Source: Mycobacterium simulans (GTDB lineage Bacteria > Actinomycetota > Actinomycetes > Mycobacteriales > Mycobacteriaceae). From it: a DNA stretch of 64,000 bases. Below the pieces are notes generated by a model. It saw nothing but the letters and a program-made list of their open reading frames with translations. It did not search any database and was not told the origin of the DNA. How positions within the stretch are numbered: position 1 is the stretch's first letter; every line of letters starts with the position of its first letter. This document shows positions 20,342-28,740 of this stretch, one piece after another. The DNA is taken from contig NZ_OCVX01000007.1 in NCBI RefSeq assembly GCF_900232995.1, positions 645,835 to 709,834 of the forward strand, written 5' to 3'. The translations under genes were made by a program, and so were the position numbers.

Positions 20342-21694
20342 ATGGGTTCGGGTACGCGTGAGGAGATCGTTGAGGTCTTCGACGCGCTCGATGCCGGGCT
20401 GGATCGGTTGTGTGGGTTGACGTTTGAGGTGTTGACCACCCCGGAGCGGTTAGCGTTGCTGGAACGACTGGAACGGATCGCGCGGCGGCTGCCGGTGCCC
20501 GGGCACGCGTTGATCAACCAGCTCGCCGAACAATCCAGCGAGGAAGAGCTGGGGGGAAAGTTGCCTGCGGCGTTGGCCGAGCGGCTGCGCATCACCAAGA
20601 AAGAAGCCAGCCGGCGCATCGCCGAAGCCGAAGACCTCGGCCAGCGGCGGGCGTTGACGGGTGAGCCGTTGCCGCCGCGGCTGTCCGGTACCGCTAGGGC
20701 GCAGCGGGATGGGCTGCTCGGCGGGGAGCATGTCAAGGTGATCCGCGGGTTCTTTAAGCGGTTGCCCGACGCGGTGGACCTGTTCACCCGCGAGGCCGCC
20801 GAAGCCGACCTGGCACACAAGGCCAGCCTGTATCGGCCCGACCAGGTGGCCAAATACGCCCGGGTGCTCATGGATTGCCTCAACCCCGATGGCACCTACA
20901 CCGACGACGACCGGGCCCGCCGGCGCGGGATCACCATCGGTAACCAGGGATTCGACGGCATGTCACGCCTTAGCGGGCTGCTCACCCCCGAGCTGCGGGC
21001 CACCCTGGAAGCCGTGTTGGCCAAGCTGGCCGCCCCGGGCATGTGCAACCCCGCCGATGAGACGCCGTGCGTGGACGGGCAGGCCTCGGAGGAGGCGGTG
21101 CGCCGCGACACCCGCAGCCAGGCCCAAAGAATCCATGACGGCCTGCTGGCCGGGCTACGAGCGTTGCTGGCCTCAGGGGAGCTGGGTCAGCACAACGGGC
21201 TACCGGCCTCGATCATTGTGACCACCACGCTGCAAGAGCTGGAAAAAGCCGCCGGCCGGGGCCTGACCGGCGGGGGCACCCTCTTGCCCATGAGCGAGGT
21301 GATCCGCCTGGGCCGCCACGCGCACCATTACTTAGCGATCTTCGACAAGGGCAAAGCGATCGCGTTGTATCACACGAAGCGGCTGGCATCACCGGGACAG
21401 CGAATTGTCTTGTACGCCAAGGAACGTGGCTGCACCGCACCGGGCTGCGATGTGCCGGGCTACTACTGCCAGGTGCACCACTGCACCCCCTACGCGCAGT
21501 GCGGTACCACCGACGTCAACGACCTCACCCTGGCCTGCGGCAGCCATCACCCGCTGGCAGAAAAGGGCTGGACCACCCGCAAAAACGCCAACAGCGACAC
21601 CGAATGGACTCCGCCACCCCACCTCGACCGCGGACAACCGCGAACGAACACTTTCCACCATCCCGAGGATCTGCTAGCGGGCGACGACCCATGA
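20342..21694 (+). CDS. 13E12-repeat family protein (DUF222 + HNH endonuclease)
   Basis: 450 residues. The N-terminal DUF222 region spans about residues 1-310 ([25 protein letters not shown] and onward). The C-terminal HNH module carries [21 protein letters not shown], then [11 protein letters not shown], with zinc-type cysteines and the paired histidines. This family is repeated in mycobacterial genomes, and one copy serves as the phiRv1 prophage attachment site in M. tuberculosis. Its cellular role is not settled. In H37Rv the slot between hisS and Rv2578c holds, from memory, haloalkane dehalogenase instead. I see no SOS box upstream of this copy. Confidence 0.93.
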   Translation: MGSGTREEIVEVFDALDAGLDRLCGLTFEVLTTPERLALLERLERIARRLPVPGHALINQLAEQSSEEELGGKLPAALAERLRITKKEASRRIAEAEDLGQRRALTGEPLPPRLSGTARAQRDGLLGGEHVKVIRGFFKRLPDAVDLFTREAAEADLAHKASLYRPDQVAKYARVLMDCLNPDGTYTDDDRARRRGITIGNQGFDGMSRLSGLLTPELRATLEAVLAKLAAPGMCNPADETPCVDGQASEEAVRRDTRSQAQRIHDGLLAGLRALLASGELGQHNGLPASIIVTTTLQELEKAAGRGLTGGGTLLPMSEVIRLGRHAHHYLAIFDKGKAIALYHTKRLASPGQRIVLYAKERGCTAPGCDVPGYYCQVHHCTPYAQCGTTDVNDLTLACGSHHPLAEKGWTTRKNANSDTEWTPPPHLDRGQPRTNTFHHPEDLLAGDDP

Positions 21695-21708
21695 GGGGCC
21701 GGCACAGC

Positions 21709-21737
21709 TTGACATGTTATCGAACTATTGTTCGAAT
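21709..21737 (+). promoter_or_regulatory. LexA-type SOS box within a -35/-10 promoter
   Basis: TCGAAC-TATT-GTTCGA at 21720-21735 is a perfect match to the mycobacterial/Bacillus-type SOS box (TCGAAC-N4-GTTCGA). TTGACA at 21709-21714 is a good -35, and the -10 position 17 bases on (21732-21737) overlaps the box. It lies 10 bases before ATG 21745, so LexA binding would block transcription of the radical-SAM gene. Confidence 0.9.
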
Positions 21738-21744
21738 AGAAAGT

Positions 21745-22767
21745 ATGCGCTGGGCTGGTCAGGCCGTCGCAGTCGACGGAGTTCCCGTCGACGACGGAGC
21801 GCTACCGGGCTTGCAACGGATCGGTTTTGTACGAAGTGTCCGCGTCCCGCATTTCGAAGGCATCACCTTCCACGAGGTGCTGTGCAAGTCCGCGCTGAAC
21901 AAGATTCCCGACGTGGCCGCCCTACCGTTTCGATACACGGTCAACGGCTATCGCGGCTGCTCGCACGCCTGCCGCTACTGCTTCGCCCGTCCCACCCACG
22001 AATACCTGGACTTCAATCCAGGCCACGACTTCGACACCCAGATCGTCGTCAAGACCAACGTCGCCGAAGTCCTGCACCGCGAGCTACGACGGCCATCCTG
22101 GCGGCGTGAGACCGTGGCACTGGGCACTAACACCGACCCGTACCAGCGCGCCGAGGGTCGTTACGCGCTGATGCCAGGCATCATCGGTGCGCTCGCCGGA
22201 TCCGGTACGCCGTTCTCCATCTTGACCAAGGGAACCCTGCTGCGCCGCGACCTGCCGCTGATCGCCGGTGCGGCGCAACAGGTCTCGGTGTCGGTGGCGG
22301 TATCGCTCGCCGTAGCCGACGCAAAGCTGCACCGCGACGTCGAGCCCGGCACGCCGACACCGCAGGCGCGTCTAGGGCTGATCAAGGCGATCCGCAACGC
22401 CGGCCTGGACTGTCACGTGATGGTCGCGCCGGTGCTGCCATATCTCACTGACTCAATCGAGCACCTCGATCGGCTGATTGGCCAGATCGCCGCCGCCGGT
22501 GCCACCGGGGTGACGGTGTTCGGCCTGCATCTACGGGGTTCGACGCGCGGCTGGTTCATGTCCTGGCTGGCGCGCGCGCATCCCGAACTCGTCGCCAAGT
22601 ACCGCGAAATGTACCGGCGCGGAGCATATCTGCCGCCCAGCTACCGCGAGATGTTGCGGCAGCGGGTGGCGCCGCTGATTGCAAACTATCGGCTGGCAGC
22701 CGATCATCGCCCGGCGCCGCCGGTGAATGCAGCGGCGGCAACGCCCAGCCAGCCCACCTTGTTTTGA
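21745..22767 (+). CDS. Radical-SAM protein (Rv2578c type), SOS-controlled
   Basis: 340 residues, the length I remember for Rv2578c. The 4Fe-4S motif is CSHACRYCFARPTHEYL (CxxxCxxC) at about residues 74-90, preceded by RYTVNGYRGC. Later TIM-barrel segments include LGTNTDPYQRAEGRY and TKGTLLRRDLPLI. The family resembles SplB-type radical enzymes; the substrate is unknown. ATG 21745 directly follows an SOS box, so it is probably induced by DNA damage; as I recall, the M. tuberculosis orthologue has been placed in the LexA regulon. The last 212 bases are antisense to the MmpL gene. Confidence 0.93.
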   Translation: MRWAGQAVAVDGVPVDDGALPGLQRIGFVRSVRVPHFEGITFHEVLCKSALNKIPDVAALPFRYTVNGYRGCSHACRYCFARPTHEYLDFNPGHDFDTQIVVKTNVAEVLHRELRRPSWRRETVALGTNTDPYQRAEGRYALMPGIIGALAGSGTPFSILTKGTLLRRDLPLIAGAAQQVSVSVAVSLAVADAKLHRDVEPGTPTPQARLGLIKAIRNAGLDCHVMVAPVLPYLTDSIEHLDRLIGQIAAAGATGVTVFGLHLRGSTRGWFMSWLARAHPELVAKYREMYRRGAYLPPSYREMLRQRVAPLIANYRLAADHRPAPPVNAAAATPSQPTLF

Positions 22768-25645
22768 GTGGTAGTACGTCGGCGCGCCGCTTGGCCAGCG
22801 GTCCGAGCAGGAAAGCCGGCGGCGACCACCAGAACCACCGGCCCAGCAGCCCTGCAATGCCGGGCACCATGAAGGTGCGCACCACAAGCGTGTCGATGAT
22901 GAGCCCGGCCCCAATGGTGGAGCCGACCTGCTCGATGGCGAGCACATCGCTGGACAGCATCGCCAACATGGTGATTCCGAAGACGATTCCCGCGGTGGTG
23001 ACCACACCACCGGTGCCCCCGAAGGCGCGGATCATCGCAGTGCGCAATCCCGTCCGGCCTCGCGTCTGGGAAAACGCCTCTTCGCGCATGCGCATGGTCA
23101 GCAGGAGGTTGTAGTCGGCGCCCACCGCCACCAGCGCGATGAGGGCCATAGACGGCACGGCCCAATGCAGATCTCGGCCCAGCACGTCACGCCAGATGAG
23201 AGTGCTGATACCCAACGCCGATAGGTACGATGCGACGACCGTTCCGATCACCGCCGCCGCGGCGACCGGACTTCGCAGCATCACGAGCACGATGAGGAAC
23301 ACCAACGCGAGCGCCACCGCGGCCAGTGACAGGAAGTCGTTGCTGACGTACCCGCGCAACTCGGCGGTCCCGGTCCCAAAACCGGTGATATCCACGGTGC
23401 TTCTCGCGAGGGTGCCTTCCTTTGTTGCCTCGTGCACAGCCGTGACGATTTGCGGCGACCTGCGGGCACCGTCGGCACCGAAAACCTTTCCGTCCCCATA
23501 AACCAAGATCCGTGTCACCTGGCCACCTGGAGCGAAGTACAGGTCGGCCGCTCGTCGGAAGCCAGGGTCATCCCAGGCTCGTTGCGGCAGGTAGTACCCA
23601 CCCTCGCCGCTGCCCTGGAAGTCGCGCCGTACGTCTCGGAGGTATTCGGTGAGACCGGAGAACGTGGTGCGGGTATCTCCGACGGCCTCGGTGAGTTGTG
23701 CGGTCATCGAGCTGAGCTGCGCCACGAGGGTGCGCATTGTTCCTACCGATTGGTCGGCATTGGCAAGTGCCTTGGCAATGCCAGACGTGCTCACGCTCAA
23801 TCCTGATGCGCCCTTTGTGAGTGAATCCGTCGCCGCTACAAGGGAATCCATCGGTTCGACGATCTTGAGCACCAGTGAGCAGATCGGGTCGTTCGGGCAA
23901 TTGGGATTGCCGTTGGTGAAATCCCGTAGTGGGTCCAGGTTGCTGGACACCTGCACCACAGTGTCCTGGAGCTGCCGCATTCCGGATCCCATGAGGTCAG
24001 CATCGGAATTGAGATCGCCCAGGCCGTTCACGCCACTCGATAGCCCCACCTGCAGCCGCGATAGCGCCGTCGAGAACTGGGTGAGAATCGGTGCAAGCCG
24101 GTTGACCGCGGTAAGGCGCTCGTCCAGTTTGGCAATCCCGTCGTCGAGCTGGTCGCCAATTGCTCCCGCCTGGCTGCTGAACGTGGCCTGCTCGGGAACC
24201 GAACCCGCTGGGCGGGAAGCGGATTGGACCATGGTGAGCCCCGGGATCTCCATGAGCTTGCGGGTCACTCGCTCGACGGCGATGACGCCAGCGGGATTGC
24301 GCAGATCGTGATCGGCCTGGATGGACACGACCTCCGGCAGCAGCCGATTCGGCGGGAAGTGGCGGTCCATGGCTTGATAGCCCCGGTTAGCATGCGTCGA
24401 ATCTGGTTGCGCGGCAAGCTCGTCGAACCCGAGCCGCAACCCGGCGAGGGGGAACGCACAGATCGCCAGCACGAGAGCCGAGGCCACGAGCGGGGGGCCT
24501 GGCCATCGCGCCACCATTGTGCCCACGCGCCGCCAGCGGCGCACAGTCCGCGGGTTCAGTCGGCGCGGTTGCGCGAGGCCGTATCGCCCCGCGAGGGCAA
24601 TCAGGGCCGGCAACAAGGTAAGTGATGCCAGCATCCCGGTGAGAATTCCTATGGCACAAGGTAACCCGGCGCTGCGTAACATCCCGACTTTGGCAAATGT
24701 CAGGCACGACAGGGCTGCGGCGACGGTGAGTGCAGAGGCCACGATAACCGGCGCGACGCTGCGATTCGCGGCGCACAGCGCCCGCTCGTGGCTAGCGCCG
24801 TCGCGCCGCGCCTCGTGATAGCGCCCGATCAGAAAGATTCCATAGTCGGTGGCTCCGCCGAGCACCACGGCGCCCAGCAGCGCCACCGAGAAGATGGATA
24901 CTTCGAACACGTCGCGCTCGCCAAGGATGGAGACTATCGATCGGGCCACCCCAAGGGCGAGTCCCACAGTCAGTAGTGGAATCGCGGCGGTGGTCACCGA
25001 ACGGTACACCGCCAGGAGCAGCAGGGCGATGAGAACGACTGTCACGCAGGTCATCAGGAGCATTTGCCGGTCAACCGCGCTGAGTTCGTCGGCAATGGTC
25101 GCACCTGGGCCGGTGACGTACGCATGCAGCCCAGGTGGAGCGGGCTGGCTCGCGACGATTCGCCGCACCTCATCCAATGCTGCGTTCGCCCGTCCGGCCC
25201 CAAGATCCCCCGTTAGCCGCAGCATGGTGTACGCAGCCTTGCCGTCGTCGCTCAGCGCGGCCCGGGCGGTCACCGGGTCTGACCACAGGTCCGTGGCCGA
25301 CTCCACATGCGCGTGATCGGCACGAAGTTTGGCCAACAGCTGGTCGTGGAAGGCGCGCTCGGGCGGGCCGAGCCGGTGGTCGCTTTCCAGCACCAGGTAG
25401 TTGAGGTTGGCCCCCGCCCCGTCACGGAATTGTGCGCCCATTCGGGCGCCCGCGATATTCACCGGCGCGTCCGGGGGGAGGAACCCTCGGGCATGGACCC
25501 GGGCCGTGCTCTCCACCGGTGGCACCAAGAGAGTGCCCAGCCCGGCGGCAACGATCCAGAGTCCGATGACGACCAACGCGTAGCGGCTGGCGAACCGTGC
25601 GACTGCGTCCCACGGACCGCGACGCTGCTGGTCAAGCGAGACCAT
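22556..25645 (-). CDS. MmpL-family RND lipid transporter
   Basis: 1029 residues with RND architecture: an N-terminal helix, a periplasmic loop beginning near residue 45, a helix bundle containing GGATDYGIFLIGRYHEARRDG (Asp-Tyr pair near 267-268), a second loop (about 440-740) and a second bundle with VGADYNLLLTMRMREEAFS (Asp-Tyr near 844-845). Both proton-relay pairs are intact. Conserved MmpL sequence ends near RWFWWSPP (about 943); the last 70 or so residues are Arg/Ala/Pro-rich and antisense to the radical-SAM gene. It is the last of five overlapping genes, so it probably exports the isoprenoid made by that operon. No MmpS partner is adjacent. Confidence 0.93.
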   Translation of the reverse strand: MVSLDQQRRGPWDAVARFASRYALVVIGLWIVAAGLGTLLVPPVESTARVHARGFLPPDAPVNIAGARMGAQFRDGAGANLNYLVLESDHRLGPPERAFHDQLLAKLRADHAHVESATDLWSDPVTARAALSDDGKAAYTMLRLTGDLGAGRANAALDEVRRIVASQPAPPGLHAYVTGPGATIADELSAVDRQMLLMTCVTVVLIALLLLAVYRSVTTAAIPLLTVGLALGVARSIVSILGERDVFEVSIFSVALLGAVVLGGATDYGIFLIGRYHEARRDGASHERALCAANRSVAPVIVASALTVAAALSCLTFAKVGMLRSAGLPCAIGILTGMLASLTLLPALIALAGRYGLAQPRRLNPRTVRRWRRVGTMVARWPGPPLVASALVLAICAFPLAGLRLGFDELAAQPDSTHANRGYQAMDRHFPPNRLLPEVVSIQADHDLRNPAGVIAVERVTRKLMEIPGLTMVQSASRPAGSVPEQATFSSQAGAIGDQLDDGIAKLDERLTAVNRLAPILTQFSTALSRLQVGLSSGVNGLGDLNSDADLMGSGMRQLQDTVVQVSSNLDPLRDFTNGNPNCPNDPICSLVLKIVEPMDSLVAATDSLTKGASGLSVSTSGIAKALANADQSVGTMRTLVAQLSSMTAQLTEAVGDTRTTFSGLTEYLRDVRRDFQGSGEGGYYLPQRAWDDPGFRRAADLYFAPGGQVTRILVYGDGKVFGADGARRSPQIVTAVHEATKEGTLARSTVDITGFGTGTAELRGYVSNDFLSLAAVALALVFLIVLVMLRSPVAAAAVIGTVVASYLSALGISTLIWRDVLGRDLHWAVPSMALIALVAVGADYNLLLTMRMREEAFSQTRGRTGLRTAMIRAFGGTGGVVTTAGIVFGITMLAMLSSDVLAIEQVGSTIGAGLIIDTLVVRTFMVPGIAGLLGRWFWWSPPAFLLGPLAKRRADVLPLKTRWAGWALPPLHSPAAPGDDRLPADSLQSAAPPAAATSRGSWAADMLRAGTFRGTWRRVRDARAPART

Positions 25646-26462
25646 CGTGGACCAGCCAAACTGGGCGGCGGCGCACTACTCGGAGCACCGACGGGATGAA
25701 GGCGGGCACCTGGGTGGCGTAGCTGCGGTAGGCCGCGCCAAACCGAGCGACCAGGTCACGTTCCTCTAAGAACGTGCCCAGCAGGATGTAGCCCGTCAAT
25801 CCCGCCGCCCACAGCAGATGCCCGACTGTGAACGTGCTCGCGCACCAGAAGCAGAGCAAGAGGCCGGTCATCAGCGGATGGCGCACCAGGCGGTAGGGCC
25901 CGTGTACTTGCAGCCGGTCAGCGGAGGTGTCCGCAGACCCGATCACGTAGCGGCGGTAGGCCTGACTGATGCCGAGTAAGCGGAAGTGATTCAGCAGCAA
26001 GGTGGCCACGTAGACCAATACGAAGCCCAACCAGAACCCGGCGTCGAGAACCCTAGCGAAGATGCCGTCGGCCGCCCAGATCCGCTGCGGCAGTGGCTGC
26101 CAGCCTAGGCAGAGCACCCAAACAGCCAGGCAGGTCACGACGATGTAGACCGTGCGCTCAAGGGCTTGGGGCGCCCGGCGGGCAACGAAAGCCTTGACCG
26201 CGGGCCGCGCCATGCCGGAGTGCTGCAGGCCGAACAGCGCCAGTAGCAACACGTCGACCACAACCGAAGGCCCGGTCGGCAGATGGCTACCCACGTCGAC
26301 CGACTTGGGCAGCCACCAGCTCCCGGCGAACAGCAGCAACAGCGGCACGGTCACCCCGGCGAAGGCGTATCCGGCGAAGGCCAGCAGGAACGGCACGAGC
26401 CGGCGACGGTCCGACAGCAGGCCCCGCACCTGGTGCGAGGTGATCAGATCCATGCGAACCAC
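25632..26462 (-). CDS. Membrane methyltransferase of the isoprenylcysteine/MddA (NnrU-like) family
   Basis: 276 residues with about six hydrophobic segments. The N-terminal half reads like the MddA/NnrU family (FGLQHSGMARPAVKAFVARR, then ERTVYIVVTCLAVWVL). The C-terminal half has the isoprenylcysteine-type SAM site: VHGPYRLVRHPLMTGLLL and FLEERDLVARFGAAYRSYA. Relatives methylate isoprenyl cysteine carboxyls, methanethiol or other small groups in the membrane. Its operon position suggests O- or S-methylation of the isoprenoid product; that is inference. It overlaps the desaturase gene by 19 bases and the MmpL gene by 14. ATG 26453 (MDLITS) is an alternative start. Confidence 0.87.
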   Translation of the reverse strand: MVRMDLITSHQVRGLLSDRRRLVPFLLAFAGYAFAGVTVPLLLLFAGSWWLPKSVDVGSHLPTGPSVVVDVLLLALFGLQHSGMARPAVKAFVARRAPQALERTVYIVVTCLAVWVLCLGWQPLPQRIWAADGIFARVLDAGFWLGFVLVYVATLLLNHFRLLGISQAYRRYVIGSADTSADRLQVHGPYRLVRHPLMTGLLLCFWCASTFTVGHLLWAAGLTGYILLGTFLEERDLVARFGAAYRSYATQVPAFIPSVLRVVRRRPVWLVHDGLA

Positions 26463-27460
26463 GGGAGGTAGCGGGAGCGGACGGTACCCTGCTCAATTCG
26501 CTTCTCTAGTTTGGCCTTCCACCGCTCGCCGTGGGGCGCGTCGAGGAAGCCTCCCGGCACGAACAAGCGCCAGGCCGAGGTGAGGGTCATCCAGTACGGC
26601 ACGATGACGTCGGGCTCGACTTGCCGCATGAAGTCCAGCTTGTCGGGGATCTGGCTCCAGTGGATGCCGGGATAGCGGTGGTGCACGCTGTGGTAGCCCT
26701 GATTGAAGATGAAGAAATTGAGCCAGTTGCCCACCGTGTTCAACGATTTGCTCGGGTCATTGTCGAACGCTCGAGCCGGGGCGTGGGTCAGCCAGGCGAA
26801 GTACCCGGAGGTTGCCTGGGTCACCAGGAAGGGGATCCAGTAGAAGAGCGTGAACCGGACGGGGTCGGTGGTGAAAAAGGTGGTCCAGATCAGCGCGCAG
26901 ATCAGCGTGAAGTCGAATATGAACTGGTAACGCCGCTTTCGCCGACTCGCCGACGGGTTGGCTGCGAAAACCGTTCGCGCGGTGTGGTTCTTGACGATGG
27001 AGCTGTACCGCATCCAGTACCAGACGGCGCGCAGCCCTCGTTCGCGCCCCTGCGTGGAGGTAATGTCTCCCGGCCCGTCATCGAATCGGTGGTGGTTGAT
27101 GACGTGCACCTCGTGCATGTCGGCTGCCGTCAGCGCGGCGGGCATGCAGCACAGCAGGTCGACCACGCGGTTGGCCCGCCGCGAGACGAACAGCGGTCGA
27201 TGGGTGTGCATGTGCAGGACGCCGATGGTGACCGAGAAGTTGAGCAGCGACAGCGTTGCGATCAGCGGCACCGCCAGATACCAGTTCGTGGCGGCCGGCA
27301 CGAACAGGCCGAAGGCCAGCAGGCCGATCCAGCACGCGATGTGCAGCAGCGGACCGACATTCGCCGGGTGTTCGAGCTTGAGTACCCGGCGGCTGAACGG
27401 CATTTGATGGGCGGACGCGTCGAGTGTCGCGGTGCCGGGGACGGTTGAAGCGGTTGTCAT
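26444..27460 (-). CDS. Membrane di-iron fatty acid desaturase/hydroxylase superfamily protein
   Basis: 338 residues with the three histidine boxes of membrane di-iron enzymes: HMHTH (about residues 83-87), HEVHVINHH (116-124) and NQGYHSVHH (near 265). Hydrophobic pairs lie at about 40-80 and 185-220. The superfamily includes fatty acid desaturases, carotenoid ketolases and hydroxylases, so the fold alone does not set the substrate. Placement between a phytoene/squalene-type synthase and an MmpL transporter suggests it oxidises or desaturates an isoprenoid or a lipid attached to one. Its start overlaps the synthase stop by four bases (ATGA). Confidence 0.9.
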   Translation of the reverse strand: MTTASTVPGTATLDASAHQMPFSRRVLKLEHPANVGPLLHIACWIGLLAFGLFVPAATNWYLAVPLIATLSLLNFSVTIGVLHMHTHRPLFVSRRANRVVDLLCCMPAALTAADMHEVHVINHHRFDDGPGDITSTQGRERGLRAVWYWMRYSSIVKNHTARTVFAANPSASRRKRRYQFIFDFTLICALIWTTFFTTDPVRFTLFYWIPFLVTQATSGYFAWLTHAPARAFDNDPSKSLNTVGNWLNFFIFNQGYHSVHHRYPGIHWSQIPDKLDFMRQVEPDVIVPYWMTLTSAWRLFVPGGFLDAPHGERWKAKLEKRIEQGTVRSRYLPWFAWI

Positions 27461-28740
27461 GGGTAGATTCCCGGGCTAGTGGTGTCGAGGGCAGCGAGTT
27501 GGAATTGTGTGGCGAGGGCGTTCATCGATTCGGTGTCACGGGGGCGCAATCGCTCCACGGCGCCGAAGGCGAGATGATCGGCGATCATCATCCGGCGCTT
27601 GTCATGGCCGGGCAGCTTGCCGCTCAGCGGTTCTTCCGGCAGGGCCGCCACAAGGGCGAAGGTGACGTCGACGATCAGCGGCGCCATCGAGGGTGGCAGC
27701 GCGCCAGAGTCGCCCAGACCGAGTACCTCCGCAGCCGGGGCCGACCCGGGTACAGCGAGATCCGACGACGCGTCGAGCAGCCGGTGGACCGCCCCGTCGG
27801 CGGCACGCCGCACACGCTGCAGCATCGCGGACCAGTGCACGGGTGAGCGGGCGGCCAGCACGGCCGCACCCAGCCGCAGCCGGCGACGGTAGGGCGCGGG
27901 TGCCCCAACCGCGCGGCACAAGAAGGCGGTCGTTGTGATGGTCATGTAGGCCATCGCCGTCCGGGCGCCGCGGCTGGGTGTGCGCGGGCCGAGACGGGCC
28001 AGCAGGGCGAAGCTGCCCAGCGCGGGGACCAGCAGCCGCAGCATCACCGCACGCGTCAATTCCGCACGGTCGCCGGTGTCGTAGAGCGCCAGCTCGCCGT
28101 CGCGCAAGTCGTTGGCCAGTTGGGCGGCGACGCCGACGCATCCGGCCAGCTCGGTCAGATCGGCCCAATCCGCCTCCGTGAAGGCACCTTCGGCGACCAG
28201 CGAGCAGGCGTAGCGCGCCACCCGCCCGAGCACGCCCTCGCCGTAGCCGGTCCGCGGCAGCGGTGCCTCGAGGTTGCGGGCCATCACGCGGCCGAGGTCG
28301 ACCAGCAGCTGGCCTACCCGTTGCTGTCCCTCGCAGGGCAGCGCCGACAGCATCGCCCGAACGTCGCGGATGCGTGCGGCCAGCACCAGGTCGACGGCTT
28401 CACTGTCGCGGACGGCGACCGCGCAGGGCGGCGGTGGAGGGGAGTCGGCGGCTCCGCTCAGATAGCTCGCCGCCGCCAGTACGGCGTCTGTGGCTCGCTG
28501 GCGGTCGATGAGGTCTTCGTAGGCGTCGAGCACCCGGCAGGCCAGCAGGGCGGCGGTGGCCTCCGCCCGTAGGTGCGCGGGTAGGAAGCCGATTGCGATG
28601 CCCAGGTTCCGGCCCGCAGGAACCAGCGCCCGTCGGGCCAGCTGATCCGGTGACCGTGCCGCCCGCATCGCGGCAAGGCCTGGTCCGCGGCGCAGCTGCC
28701 GCAGCCCGTACGCCAGGGTGCCGATCCGCCAGCCGCTCAT
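27457..28740 (-). CDS. Phytoene/squalene synthase family protein with C-terminal extension
   Basis: 427 residues, against about 300 in typical phytoene synthases. The first aspartate-rich motif is LDAYEDLID (Asp72 and Asp76), the second QLANDLRDG (about 207-215), so both magnesium sites look usable. The family joins two prenyl diphosphates head to head: GGPP to phytoene or FPP to squalene-type products. About 130 residues after the core (from TTTAFLCRAV on) are extra and unrecognised. The gene overlaps the polyprenyl synthase and desaturase genes by four bases each. No phytoene desaturase or cyclase lies nearby, so a coloured carotenoid is not the obvious product. Confidence 0.88.
   Translation of the reverse strand: MSGWRIGTLAYGLRQLRRGPGLAAMRAARSPDQLARRALVPAGRNLGIAIGFLPAHLRAEATAALLACRVLDAYEDLIDRQRATDAVLAAASYLSGAADSPPPPPCAVAVRDSEAVDLVLAARIRDVRAMLSALPCEGQQRVGQLLVDLGRVMARNLEAPLPRTGYGEGVLGRVARYACSLVAEGAFTEADWADLTELAGCVGVAAQLANDLRDGELALYDTGDRAELTRAVMLRLLVPALGSFALLARLGPRTPSRGARTAMAYMTITTTAFLCRAVGAPAPYRRRLRLGAAVLAARSPVHWSAMLQRVRRAADGAVHRLLDASSDLAVPGSAPAAEVLGLGDSGALPPSMAPLIVDVTFALVAALPEEPLSGKLPGHDKRRMMIADHLAFGAVERLRPRDTESMNALATQFQLAALDTTSPGIYP

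Noticed and set aside
26531-27448. 305-residue plus-strand frame opposite the desaturase
   Set aside because: It is an antisense shadow; the minus strand carries all three histidine boxes.
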